A stretch of DNA of 64,000 nucleotides, from assembly GCA_024699855.1 (NCBI GenBank), contig JAMPIQ010000002.1:1984001-2048000 (forward strand), given 5' to 3'. How positions within the stretch are numbered: position 1 is the stretch's first letter; the number at the start of each line of letters is the position of its first letter. Shown here piece after piece: positions 23,001-31,866 of the stretch. The stretch comes from Aphelenchoides besseyi (lineage: Eukaryota > Nematoda > Chromadorea > Rhabditida > Aphelenchoididae). The translations under genes were made by a program, and so were the position numbers. Under the pieces are notes generated by a model, which saw only the letters and a list, made by a program, of their open reading frames with translations, had not been told where the DNA came from and did not search any database.

Positions 23001-24739
23001 TAAAAAGGAGTAAAGATGGAATCATTCGCTCAGCGACAGTTTTGCAACCAAATCACCGAACAGCAACTCGATCGGTCAATCATCTCTATCCATTGGAAAT
23101 CGGCGGAAATGACATCAACATCATCAAGAGCTTCAAAGAGCACGATCAGAGAAGTGCGATAGAACAGCGGGTACGACCGCGGCGAAAAGAGAAATTACAG
23201 AGGCAATCAATCAATTTGTCGACTCTCCTCGTAATCGTTCTGATGTTAGTTTCAATGTTTCATCTTCCTAACTTCGTTATCGCACAAAAACCGATGGTTT
23301 GTCCTCCCAACGCGGCAATTAGTTTGTGGAAAATAACGGATCCACTGAGCTGCGATTTGGGACAAACAGAACATGCCCACAAAGAGCCAAGAGAATTTGG
23401 GATTTACAAACCAAATCACATAGAATACAGAACTGAAGGATTCATCTGTAAACTCAAAACTTCAACTGTCACTCAATGGACAGAACTGAACGGCATTGAA
23501 CGTATCGAAGAACTCGATGGAGAGCCAGAGGACATGACAGAAACTGAATGCCAAATGATGATCCGAGAACGTGTTTGTCGTTATGGAAAGTTGGAAAAGA
23601 ATCGACACTCGTTTGCAACAGTCAACATCGTCGACAAGAACATTCCCAATCGATTCATGACTTTCATGATGGGCACAAATGTGGCAGTCAAACGAAATTG
23701 CATCCTATCGACAACTACGGTGTACTCACATTTCAACGACACACGAGCAACAAGTCCTCTAGTCGACTTATCAGAATGTCACTACACCAGCGGATACCGT
23801 CAAGCTGCTAAAAATATTGCCGTCATTTGGACTCCAGTGAAGGAACAACAGTGTGCGTTCGTCAAAATTGGAGATGCTCACGCTATGTTGGGAAGAGGAG
23901 AGATTGTCATTGAATCATGGCAAATGATGTTGACATTCCAACCCAACAACACCAAATTGGACTGCGGGAAAAGATTCGTCGTCACAGATCAGGGATTAGC
24001 GGTGCTAGGGAACGTAACGTACGAGAAGGTGTCTCCATCTAAGCCGAATCCAGCGATCCCAAGCATCAATGTGTCCAAAAAGTCATTGACTCCGTCGTTA
24101 GAACACTTCGAAGATATCGAGAAGGACTTGGATTGGCTCAAAGAAGGTTTAATCAGGCGGCCTAAACGGCAAGCAACGGTAGATGAAACTGAAGCTTCGG
24201 ATCTGCAGTTTATACTCAACTTTCTGGAAAATGTTATGAGAAACACCAACGCTTTGAATTGTCTTGTGTGGCAACAACAAATCTCTATGATCACCAGTTT
24301 GATGAGAGAGCAACCAACCGCTTACTTTCGAAGAATCCTCAAACGATCGAATTTCGAAGTTGAGAAGATATCCGACAATATCTTTGCCATCAGAATGTGT
24401 CACGAATTCGAAAGGTCCGCGTATACTCTGTTGCCAAGTCCAGGGAATTGTAGCATCCCCATAAGACTACATTCAATAAACGATGTGTTGTTCCTGGATC
24501 CCGTAACTCTGAGAATCACCCGAGAAGATCGGAGAGAATCCGAGCATTGTGGAGACAACGTCCTCCTAACAATCGAAGACATCGTTTATGAGCTGAACCG
24601 AAAAACCGGAAGAATAGCAGCCAACCGAGAGACTATCAGAGACGCAAAAAACGAAGAACATCGACTTCAGACCGATTCAACCAGACTACATCATCAAACA
24701 CACACCAATTCACGAAGCAAACTTCTGGCCCATCGATGA
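20024..24739 (+). CDS. Inner BEL polymerase with env-like domain in the same frame
   Basis: This is a continuous 1571-codon frame. Reverse transcriptase (TIGDLEKAFLQIGL, LYVDNLV) is followed by RNase H (DIFVDASEKAYGG, TIWSDSQVAL, NPADLITRG), integrase (zinc-binding region then TGLDVMGPLR, LSDNASYF, WQGGAYERLN) and a DUF5641-like domain (NHLYPLEIGG). About residue 1060 a hydrophobic stretch (LLVIVLMLVSMFHLPNFVI) looks like an internal signal sequence. It opens an env-like ectodomain with many Cys and N-glycosylation sequons and a furin-type site (RRPKRQ, near 24160). The frame ends at 24739. The env-like part continues in another frame at 24744-25172, and an A6 run near 24645 is the probable slip site. 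Affinity to a particular viral fusion class is not established here. Confidence 0.87.
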   Translation: MEWLWNGQESNLSSNIGIAYHRLISLMKSLQKRPELMEQYRRNFEEQEDAGIIEKVTTRQPDGLISYLPHQAVVTPHKRTTKLRVVYDASAKPKNGLSVNDVLHEGPLLLPKLVGLLMRFRLGSYATIGDLEKAFLQIGLKENQRDLVRFLLPKRWDQPINEKNIQVFRFARVPFGVCCSPSILAMTLQHLLERHPNGAEIMRQLYVDNLVITSDNKKELMQKIARAKDIFKTRCFNLREIYSNDPTITTSLMGVEDQEKTTEKVLGLHWDFKKDEMQIKIPTHKPSAPLTKRAALPFVASIYDLLGLLAPSLIDLKLFIQKLWRTGHDWDEQCDDNLTEEWEKLMKPLSTSEDIVRFKRQIGKVNTTRRLDIFVDASEKAYGGAAYLTIEGDSNLIFAKSRLAPMEKKKGNSPKKEVILTIPRLELLALVCGIRMAKLLKEEIHHSEDVTIWSDSQVALQQINAGRSKSVFVNNRVKEIHEMRNKINFRFVPTEMNPADLITRGKPLSKLMNSALWWKGPEFLIQDKNKWPNELIILKEEKTMTEERNNKEDQPTIVYPIGKRNELIDVTKYSWPKLTRIAMYVLKFTKRHEEVTTTTAEQMIIRQEQQKYPPTEKVIKKYEMNQDEKGLWRIRTRLEESGLPWETIHPIWLPIDSPICTKIILTFHEMFQHQGANTVTLEMRKKFWITTRLVKSTVKRCIKCKPMNAKPFELPMFAPLPESRTRKGKPFSSTGLDVMGPLRSHEGELYVLLFTCLKIRAVHLEVIRNTRTESVIKAIQRFIARRGLPDVFLSDNASYFILASKLLKSQYSTNDIEWNFTIPKAPWQGGAYERLNRSIKEAIKRSFGRAKKTIEEYETIIAIIESTLNNRPLTAISDEPADHRILRPVDFLRPEGQESPLEEEELTKQELEDEDYEQRILQKRLRKVNESNQLVLQNFWKIWQTQYLLTLAERTPRKESKGVEREPQLGELVVIQEEEVPKNKWKLGSIVDVKRSKDGIIRSATVLQPNHRTATRSVNHLYPLEIGGNDINIIKSFKEHDQRSAIEQRVRPRRKEKLQRQSINLSTLLVIVLMLVSMFHLPNFVIAQKPMVCPPNAAISLWKITDPLSCDLGQTEHAHKEPREFGIYKPNHIEYRTEGFICKLKTSTVTQWTELNGIERIEELDGEPEDMTETECQMMIRERVCRYGKLEKNRHSFATVNIVDKNIPNRFMTFMMGTNVAVKRNCILSTTTVYSHFNDTRATSPLVDLSECHYTSGYRQAAKNIAVIWTPVKEQQCAFVKIGDAHAMLGRGEIVIESWQMMLTFQPNNTKLDCGKRFVVTDQGLAVLGNVTYEKVSPSKPNPAIPSINVSKKSLTPSLEHFEDIEKDLDWLKEGLIRRPKRQATVDETEASDLQFILNFLENVMRNTNALNCLVWQQQISMITSLMREQPTAYFRRILKRSNFEVEKISDNIFAIRMCHEFERSAYTLLPSPGNCSIPIRLHSINDVLFLDPVTLRITREDRRESEHCGDNVLLTIEDIVYELNRKTGRIAANRETIRDAKNEEHRLQTDSTRLHHQTHTNSRSKLLAHR

Positions 24740-24743
24740 GGAA

Positions 24744-25172
24744 TTGATTCAGGAGATGGAGAAGAATTCCGAAGTCCAAGTCCACTTAGACCATGTGCAT
24801 CCAAATGTCATTTATTCTTCTTCACTAACCGAAGATGTGTTGGGTTCTTGGCTTAAAGTTCTTAAATGGTTCTGGGTATTTTGGGTAATAGTATCTTCTT
24901 TGATACTCACCCTTGGGGGAACAGTATGGGTCTATTTTCGATTAAAAAATCATCGTACAAGAATACCCGCCAATAACCCAGTTATCCTGATTGGAGATCA
25001 ACCTTGCACGGTCAACGAGCGACTGCCATCCTTCGAGCCATCTCATCTTCTGACCCACCGTGAACCGCAAGTCGATCGCGCGGAGCGACCTAGGGAATTT
25101 GTCGAATTGGGAAATCTAGGGACCAATCGCCACGAAAATGAGCCGTTATATGCGCAATTTCAGGCGAGTTGA
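24744..25172 (+). CDS. Inner BEL env-like C terminus with transmembrane anchor
   Basis: This frame overlaps the end of the pol-env frame; open sequence extends upstream to about 24650. It has a strong membrane helix (WFWVFWVIVSSLILTLGGTVWVYF) near residues 42-66, followed by a cytoplasmic tail. It completes an env-like architecture: internal signal sequence, ectodomain, furin-type site, stem and anchor. It is separated from the rest by a single-base-type shift. Confidence 0.75.
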   Translation: MIQEMEKNSEVQVHLDHVHPNVIYSSSLTEDVLGSWLKVLKWFWVFWVIVSSLILTLGGTVWVYFRLKNHRTRIPANNPVILIGDQPCTVNERLPSFEPSHLLTHREPQVDRAERPREFVELGNLGTNRHENEPLYAQFQAS

Positions 25173-25383
25173 AACAAACCAGAGAGGTCACAGTTCATCC
25201 GGATCCGAAACCCCTCCTACAGAAGGAGCTGCATGAATATGCACCGCTTGAAAGCAATCTCTAACTTAAATTTTAACTAATCCACTACAATTAGCTTAAG
25301 AATAACCCTTTTTATCGCTACCGCATAACCGAATCCGTCTTCTTAACTTTCGAGAACTATAAAGTGAGTTTCCGCGGCTGGAG

Positions 25384-25613
25384 TGTAACGTCCCGTTATA
25401 AATTCCTTCTTAATCAAGTTCAAGAGCGCCGCACCCCTAACCCCGCCTCCAATTTATCGTTAACGAATCTTCTCTCCACTCAACTCTTACTTCGACCTTT
25501 TTTCTTCATCAAGTGTAGTTGTGTACTTTATTTCGTCCATCACTTAAATAAACTTCTCTATTACCTAAGTAGATTTATTCGGTTTTATTGTAAGGAGAAT
25601 ACAAAACCTTACA
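25384..25613 (+). repeat. Inner BEL 3' LTR
   Basis: 230 bp, identical to 17083-17312 by eye, followed by the target duplication TAAC. Confidence 0.95.
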
Positions 25614-27946
25614 TAACTAAGAGAAACGTTCTGTCATACATCCAATCCCTTTACGATCCATTAGGTATCCTCGCTCCGATAACGGTCAAATGGAAAACGT
25701 TCCAACAAGAGGTTTGGAAGAACGGTACGGAATGGGATGACGTTTTGGAGAACAAACTACAGGTCAAATTGAACTCCTTGATAGAAGAAGAAAAGGTCGT
25801 CACGTTTCCTCGGCAGCTCTCCGGTTCGACCAATCAAGAAATCGACTTGAATGTTTTTTGCGACGCGTCTTCTTTAGCCTACGGGGCCGTCGCGTTTTTT
25901 TGTTTCGACTCGCGCGCGGAGGTGGGATACGCCAAAACGAAAATCGCACCAAGGAGTAGCAACTTCACGATTCCAAGAGGAGAACTTATGGCCGTGTTGA
26001 TCGGAACACGTATAGCGCGCTTTATTGAAGCAGAAGTTAAACACATCAGAGACATTACTATCTGGTCCGATTCAGAAATCGTACTGCATCAGATCAAGAA
26101 CAAGAAGGACAAACAATGCGTCTTTGTGCAGAATCGGCTGAACGAAATCAGGAAGTACAACACACGGGCAGAATTTCGATTTGTGGACACGACTCAGAAT
26201 CCGGCAGATTTACTTACGAGGGGTTGTTCCTTGAAAGAATTGATACAATCAGACATTTGGTTTCACGGTCCGAGTTTTCTTGTTGAACCCAAAGACAATT
26301 GACCAGGTTCCTTGATCATCACTCGGGATCAAATTCAAGAGTCGACGGTAGAGATTTGGGAATCAGTTTCTTTTGTAGCGAACCAAAGAGAAACGGGGTT
26401 TGCTTTCATCGATCCGAATCGCGGGGACTTCAACAAATTGATTCGCATTGGAGTCAAAGTTTTGCAAGCGGTCGAAAGGTTTCGCAAAGGAAAGACGGCG
26501 AAGACATCCTTGAGACAAAAGATTTTGAGAGCTACCTCGTTATTGATTAAGGAAGCGCAGCACGCTCACCCACCAGCCAAGAAGAAAAGGATCAACTATC
26601 GGATGTTCGAAGACAAAGAAGGAGTGGTTCGTTGTCATTCGCGTCTACCAGAAGCGTCCGTAGGCTACGACAGAGCGAATCCGATTTGGTTGCCTAGCGA
26701 AGCGAAGATCACGGAACGTCTCGTCCTACACATCCACGAACGAGATTGTCATTCGGGTGTCCAGTCGATCCTTGCGAGTTTGCGGGAAAGATACTTCGTC
26801 AATGTCACAGAAGTCAAGAAAGCTCTTCACAACTGTTTGCGTTGTCGACAATACAGCGGGAAGCCCTTTCACGCGCCGCTGGCGGATCTTCCTCGTGATC
26901 GTATATCGGTTGGTCGTCCCTTTGAGATAACAGGGGTGGACTTGTTGGGCCCTATTCACTTGAAGGAAGAAGGTTGCTACGTGGCTCTGTTTACGTGCCT
27001 GAAGATTCGGGCCATCCATCTCGAGATTCTCAAGGACACAACGACGGAACAGTTCATCCTCGCCTTTGATCGGTTCGTGGCGGCTCGAGGATTACCCCAA
27101 CGGATTTGGAGTGACAACGCCACCAATTTCACGCTCGCGGCAAAATTATTCAACGACAAATTTCGAAACGCGGGCAGCGAATGGCTGCACATCACGCCGT
27201 TGGCGCCATGGAGAGGGGGCACTTGGGAACGGTTGATTCACAACGTCAAGAATTCGTTGAAACGTTGTCAAGGGCGGAAACGACTTACGTTTTGGGAATT
27301 TTGGACTCTCATCTCGCGTATTGAAACAACAATTAATTCGCGTCCTCTCTTTGTCGTCCCGAACGATCTCGATTTCCAGGCTCTCCGTCCCATCGACTTT
27401 CTTCGGCCTCAGGGCAATCCTATACACGAAGATCCTTTGGAAGATGACGAGGTTTTGAAGGACCCGGACTTCACGGATGAAAGGGGGATTCGACTCGCGT
27501 TGAAGAAGAGGTTTGACACGGATCAACACCGTTTGGATCAGTTTTGGCAGCAATGGATTCGAGAATACCTTGCGACCTTGTTTCATAAGAATAAGGAAAT
27601 GAAAGAGTCAGCGTTTGTTCGAAGAGTGCCGAGAGTCGGAGAAGTCGTTCTGGTAAGTGAGAGTGAGTTGCCACGAGGATTGTGGAAGCTCGCGCGTATA
27701 ACGGAATTGTTCGTTGATCCACTTGGAAAATGCCGGACCGTCGGTCTTCGTCTACCTTCCGGGAAGACACTGAAGCGAGCCATAAATCAATTGTACCCAT
27801 TGGAACTCGGAGAAGAGACAAACGAAGAGTGGAGTGAAGAGAATCCGATTGAGAGGATCGAGTTTGGAACGCCGAGTCGTAGTCAATATCCACGAAAAGC
27901 GAAGCAACGAGCGATCCAGTTATTGGAAAGTACACTCGAGGAATAA
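25614..27946 (+). pseudogene. Outer BEL RNase H-integrase
   Basis: After the nested element and its TAAC duplication, the RT thumb resumes (RNVLSYIQSLYDPLGILAP). RNase H follows (LNVFCDASSLAYG, TIWSDSEIV, NPADLLTRG). A TGA at 26300-26302 interrupts the frame. The integrase continues from 26312 with the zinc-binding HERDCHSG...CLRCRQ block, the catalytic Asp/Asp/Glu in ITGVDLLGPI, WSDNATNF and WRGGTWERLI, and the DUF5641-like C-terminal domain (GLWKLARI, NQLYPLELG). The ORF ends at 27946. Apart from the TGA it is open. Confidence 0.9.
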
Positions 27947-28051
27947 CTAAGCTCGACTTCGATGTTGTTTACTTAAAGTTATGTTTGTTTTTGGTTAAAT
28001 TTGGTTTAGGGGGCTAAATTCCAGTTGGCCCAACAGCCTGGGGGCCGGAAG

Positions 28052-28239
28052 TGTCGCTTCGAGCGACCAAAAAGGCGGAATCTCCGCCCATTAACTTGTG
28101 TTTTGTAGTTTGTGTTTTTTGGATTGTACCTACAAGAGGCCCCGTTTGCTCGGCGGCTCTTGATTGTTGTTATTGTTTTTTTATCGCAGGAATAAACTCT
28201 TTTTTATTCCGGTTTTCGCTTTGTCGGGAAGAATCGACA
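28052..28239 (+). repeat. Outer BEL 3' LTR
   Basis: It is the partner of 13104-13291 with one mismatch, is preceded by a purine-rich tract GGGGGCCGGAAG and is followed by the target duplication TGAC. Confidence 0.93.
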
Positions 28240-28243
28240 TGAC

Positions 28244-28699
28244 TATGTAATGAGAGATACTTAGCCCTTTTATACCAATTTTTAGATTTGTTATGTGGTC
28301 GCATGAAAGTTGCAACCCTGGTTTCTTTCGTCATTACAACTGCATTTTTGGTGTGGAGCAGCTGAAAATGCTCTCGACTGTTCCTCAGCTATTCGGCAAC
28401 AAAATTATGCCCAGCTATGACTTTGGCGCCGCGGTGTGTTGGTATGAAGAGCTTTTGCGTCGAACTCATGTTGATCAAGGGCTTCATCGGCTGAATTCAG
28501 ACGTGTATTTAAGTCTGCCGCATGTAATCAATCAGTCTTATAGGTCCTAGTAAGCATATCGCGTTTTCAGGTTCGTTTCAATCGTGAGCGCAATCGACTT
28601 GGTAGCAAATTTAACATCAATGAATTTGAATGCAATGTCCGTGAAATTCACGGGGAAACGGGGGCGCTCACGCCAAGAACGCCCCCACCTGTGCATTAG
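28244..28699 (+). pseudogene. GT14-like glycosyltransferase copy B, 3' part
   Basis: After the outer BEL and its TGAC duplication, 28244-28246 completes the interrupted exon, followed by a GT donor. The next exons are 28286-28523 (MWSHESCNPGFF, FGVEQLKMLS, VCWYEELLRRTHV) and 28571-28699 (VRFNRERNRLGSKFNI, stop TAG). Phases agree across the insertion, so the gene read through before the BEL element arrived. Compared with copy A, the C terminus is extended by a short Thr/Pro-rich tail. Confidence 0.82.
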
Positions 28700-28937
28700 C
28701 GCACTTCCGACCAGACGCCCGCGATCCACTATATAATCCCGCATAAACTTGTCACAGGCGCGCTCATTCAATAAACACACTTTATCAGTTTGATCCTTCC
28801 ACGGTCATGCAAACTTAAAAACAATACGATGGATTAAAGACAATAAAAGTTTAATGATTTATTCATTTTAATGTTATTGTTTACTTATACAGTTTAGTGT
28901 TAAAAAATAAAATAAAACATATACGATCTTTATAATT
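28700..28937. other. Convergent 3' intergenic between GT14-B and GT11
   Basis: A 238-bp AT-rich spacer with AATAAA-like sequences on the plus strand (28767, 28840). It separates two convergent genes and holds nothing else that I recognise. Confidence 0.5.
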
Positions 28938-30302
28938 TTACACGTTTATTAACGGTTTCCGTCGATCTTCGACGAACACTTCTTTCTTCTCTTTGTTCAA
29001 AACAAGTCGATTCCAGGCCGGTGGAAAGAAGTCTTCTTCATGAAAACTTGCGGCCTTCTCCTTATGATTTGGTTTGAAGAACACCGAGTTGTAATAGACG
29101 TTTTGCTGTTTCTGATCGGGCATCAGATACGCGGCCCACCATCCAAAGGTAGAAGCTGCCGAGGACAAAAGCATGTAGTCGCAATAACGAGCTGCCAAAT
29201 GAAGAGTTTCGACGCGGTTTAATTCTCGTGGTATAAAAACTTGATTCGTGTATTTTAGTTTCTAGAATCCGTAAAACTTTACACTTCTCACGATGTTACC
29301 TTGATCTTTTCTTTGATCTCATTTGCGTACTTGAACTCATTTGAAAACAATATCACGTCAACATTTGGCGTCGACTGTTTGCTACTAATTTTTTCAACTA
29401 AGAACTTCACTGCGGACATCAGAAAAGGTTCTTGAGTGGGTAAAAGCGGATGACTCACGTCGTGAAAGTCGCCAGTTCGCAAATGAGTGCAAACTTTGAT
29501 GGAGTCATTATTCCTAAATGAAAATTCACAACCATCTAAGCTGAACAACGATTACTCAAATAACTGTTTGGCATATGCCCCAACTGTTTCACTTATTCCA
29601 GCAGAGAAATTGAACATAGACAATATCTCCGGTCGATCATGATGGAAGAATCGATGCGATAGAAGATAGCCGCTAGTGCGTAAATGAACATACTTTTCGT
29701 TTTCATAATCAGTAAGTCTAAGAACAACTACTTAGCTCATAACATTTAGAAGACCCACTTTGATACGCTTTCGTAATTCCAAGCATTTTCTGCAAAACGA
29801 ACACTTTTTCCGCTTTCATTCCAACATCGAGTCTAAATGTTGCTATAGCATTGCTAATAATAAACACTGACTCGCAATGGGAATTCTTGTAACTTTGGGA
29901 TCATTGAGTAAAGTTCAAAACGATACTCTTGAGCACAACTGTCTTGAAAGCAAGCAGCTCGGTTGAGGTGCTTAGCAATACTGTGCATTGATGAAATACG
30001 AAAAAGCTGCAAAAGAACAGGTAGATGAAACGAAAACTCGAAGTACCATGTTTCCTAAACCGCCACATCCTTCTCCCGCAGTATCACTTGAGACGAATTT
30101 GTCATAGTGTTTCCAATCCTGCAATAGCTAAAATCATCAACCACGTAGATGAATTCAACAAAATCAGTTTTGTAGGTTGTGGATAAGCAGTAAAAATGAA
30201 AAAACCTTTTACCGTATAATTCGTATAAATGTAAACAAGCAGCATTGAGATAGCAAACAACCCAAGGCCATAAATCCACAACGGGTTAACAGTCTTTGCC
30301 AT
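28938..30302 (-). CDS. GT11 alpha-1,2-fucosyltransferase-like protein
   Basis: Seven minus-strand exons keep phase: 30302-30213, 30118-30038, 30006-29872, 29832-29759, 29717-29556, 29513-29300 and 29261-28938, giving 359 residues. The product is type II: signal anchor at residues 8-27 (LWIYGLGLFAISMLLVYIY), then family landmarks GCGGLGNMVLR (the Gly-Leu-Gly-Asn motif), HLRTSGYLLSHRFFHHDRPEIL, CTHLRTGDF (in place of the usual His-Xaa-Arg-Arg-Gly-Asp donor motif) and SSAASTFGWWAAYL. GT11 enzymes transfer fucose from GDP-fucose onto galactose in Golgi glycans. The Arg-Arg to Arg-Thr change in the donor motif deserves attention. No stops were found. Confidence 0.88.
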
Positions 30303-30515
30303 TAGCTGAACTAAAACACTTCATTTAGATCGTCCCTAGTGCTATTACCCGACATTTTTGGAATCATTCATAAATTCGTTTCATTAAACGGTAAATGAAA
30401 CACGCAAGAACACAGCTGTTTATGTGTGCAGAAACACAAATTCAGGAAACTTGAACAAACACATTGCTGGACATACGCTTCGCTTTGAGATCAATATCGG
30501 CGATTTTGAACATCC
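30303..30515. other. Upstream region of GT11
   Basis: A short promoter-side spacer with no recognisable element. It abuts the C-rich end of the Merlin element. Confidence 0.5.
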
Positions 30516-30640
30516 ACCCCCCTGTAAAGAACAGCCCCCCACAGAGAGGAACAACCCCCCATTGCAACCCCCCAACAAGTGAATAACAACCCCCCCACCA
30601 GTTGAAGAACAGCCCCCACCAGTTGAAGAACTGGCCCCCA
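30516..30640. repeat. Merlin left subterminal C-run cluster
   Basis: Six to seven runs of five to seven C occur about every 15-25 bases, most preceded by AACAG, AACAA or AACTGG. On the minus strand they are G-runs that could form quadruplexes. Confidence 0.75.
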
Positions 30641-30668
30641 TCTAGTTGTTTTACAAAGAAAGATTTAT

Positions 30669-31687
30669 TCAGCAGGTAAATTGATATTTAGCGGCAACAT
30701 CTGCGTAGAAAGCTTTGACCAATTTTTTCCCTGCTCTATTATTGTAGCGGTATGTTCCCTCGGAGATGTAGCTTGGCATCAATTCGTACGATGTTCCCAT
30801 AGCGCGTTTAAATGGTGCTTTCATATGAGACCAGAACCCTTCGATAGTGTTCGTATGAACTTCCAATTCATCTTGTTCATCAATCCTAAAAGCACAACTT
30901 AAAACTACCAGTGAAGCATACCGTGAAAAGTTCTTTTTGTGGCATATAGTGCGATGATCGTATCCCATCTTTCGAAGGGAACCATAAGCCCTCCACTCAT
31001 CGGAAATAATAGTTGTTCCCGGCAAAACTCGCTTTTTAATGATGGACGTAAGAGTCTTCGCTTTACGATCTTCAACCGAGACTGCAACGGCGCGCCCACC
31101 ACGTTCAACCATACCAAAGATCCAACGAGTTTCTTTGGCTGCTCCGCGGTGGTATTTTGGAATACCAATGGCTGATTCGTCACATTCTACTACAACCTCT
31201 CCGCCTCCAAGCATTCCAATACGATCATTAGCCCTAAGACGAAAATCGAACAAATTGCCTAAAAAACTTACCACGCGCATATGTCCCGACAAAAATTTTT
31301 GTAATCGACAATGGTGTGTGCGGAAACCTTCAACGAGTCGGCGATATCGGCGTTTGACATTTTTAATGCCCACATAACGACAATTTTCAAAATAACCGGC
31401 AGCGTTAACCTCGACTTAGCAAACCAGGTGTTTTTACGAACAGAAGCAGATGAGCAGTCTACATTGGTGGAAACTCGGCATCGCCACTAAGAGAGTAAAA
31501 TAAAAACTGTCGACCAAAAACTTACCTCGACTCCATCTCTCGCTTTGGAGCGCGTGCGAAGTTCCATTTCGTTGCCGCACTTGGCGCATGCAATTTTTTG
31601 GGGCAACAATCGAAGCGCCATCATCTTCGAAACCATCGTGTTGTCCTCGACGGCAGCATCAATTTTTTCAATGGTGTGCAACACCAT
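30669..31687 (-). CDS. Merlin transposase
   Basis: Four exons (31687-31526, 31486-31272, 31233-30922, 30885-30669) keep phase and give 301 residues. The N terminus is a zinc ribbon (LRLLPQKIACAKCGNEM with a downstream WRC), followed by a helix-turn-helix-like segment (MSNADIADSLKVSAHTIVDY) and an IS1595/ISXO2-type DDE nuclease: VECDESAIGIPKY (first Asp), WIFGMVERGG, TTIISDEWRAY (second Asp) and HTNTIEGFWSHMK (Glu). Introns are 36-39 nt. No stop codon interrupts it, so it could be active. The enzyme would cut and paste the Merlin element. Confidence 0.88.
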
Positions 31688-31782
31688 TGGTAAACAGCAA
31701 ATGGAAACTGACGACCACGTTAAAATTTTGTCGCTTTTATACGTATAGATTTGAATCTGATATGGAAATTTGGGATTTTCAA

Positions 31783-31866
31783 CTGGGGGGCTGTTGTTCA
31801 GTGGTGGGGGAGTGATCTTCCAAAAAATCGTGGGGGGCTACTCTTCACCCGTTGGGGGGCTGTTGT
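31783..31866. repeat. Merlin right subterminal G-run cluster
   Basis: Four G-runs of five to six occur, two of them in the unit GGGGGGCTGTTGTTCAG (near 31785 and 31855). The cluster mirrors that at the left end. Confidence 0.75.

Larger units (their letters stand above)
17083..25613 (+). mobile_element. Inner BEL/Pao retrotransposon with env-like gene
   Basis: This 8531-bp element lies inside the RT region of the outer BEL. Its 230-bp LTRs (17083-17312, 25384-25613) look identical over their full length and begin TGTAAC and end TTACA. The duplication TAAC occurs at 17079-17082 and 25614-25617. Internal order: leader, gag, A17 protease, RT, RNase H, integrase, env-like. Its proteins differ from those of the outer element, so it is a separate family. 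Confidence 0.95.
13104..28239 (+). mobile_element. Outer BEL/Pao LTR retrotransposon, carrying a nested BEL
   Basis: The element has 188-bp LTRs at both ends, starting TGTCG and ending CGACA, flanked by the 4-bp duplication TGAC (13100-13103 and 28240-28243). Without the nested 8.5-kb element it is about 6.6 kb. Order: LTR, leader 13292-14093, gag-protease-RT 14094-17082, nested BEL, RNase H-integrase 25618-27946, purine-rich tract 28035-28051, LTR. It sits in an exon of GT14 copy B. Confidence 0.95.
30516..31866 (-). mobile_element. Merlin (IS1016/ISXO2-like) DNA transposon
   Basis: About 1.35 kb with an intact transposase on the minus strand. Both ends carry clusters of C5-C7 runs preceded by GAACAG/CAACAG-type motifs in inverted orientation (30516-30640; on the opposite strand 31783-31866). 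The outer ends CTG..AACARCCCCCC can be matched as short inverted repeats, but I see no 8-bp target duplication. The right side abuts the third BEL; the left side abuts sequence unrelated to BEL. Confidence 0.85.

Noticed and set aside
30420..30641. Gly/Ser-rich 73-residue protein at the Merlin left end
   Set aside because: The composition comes from the C-run repeats, and there is no other evidence for translation.
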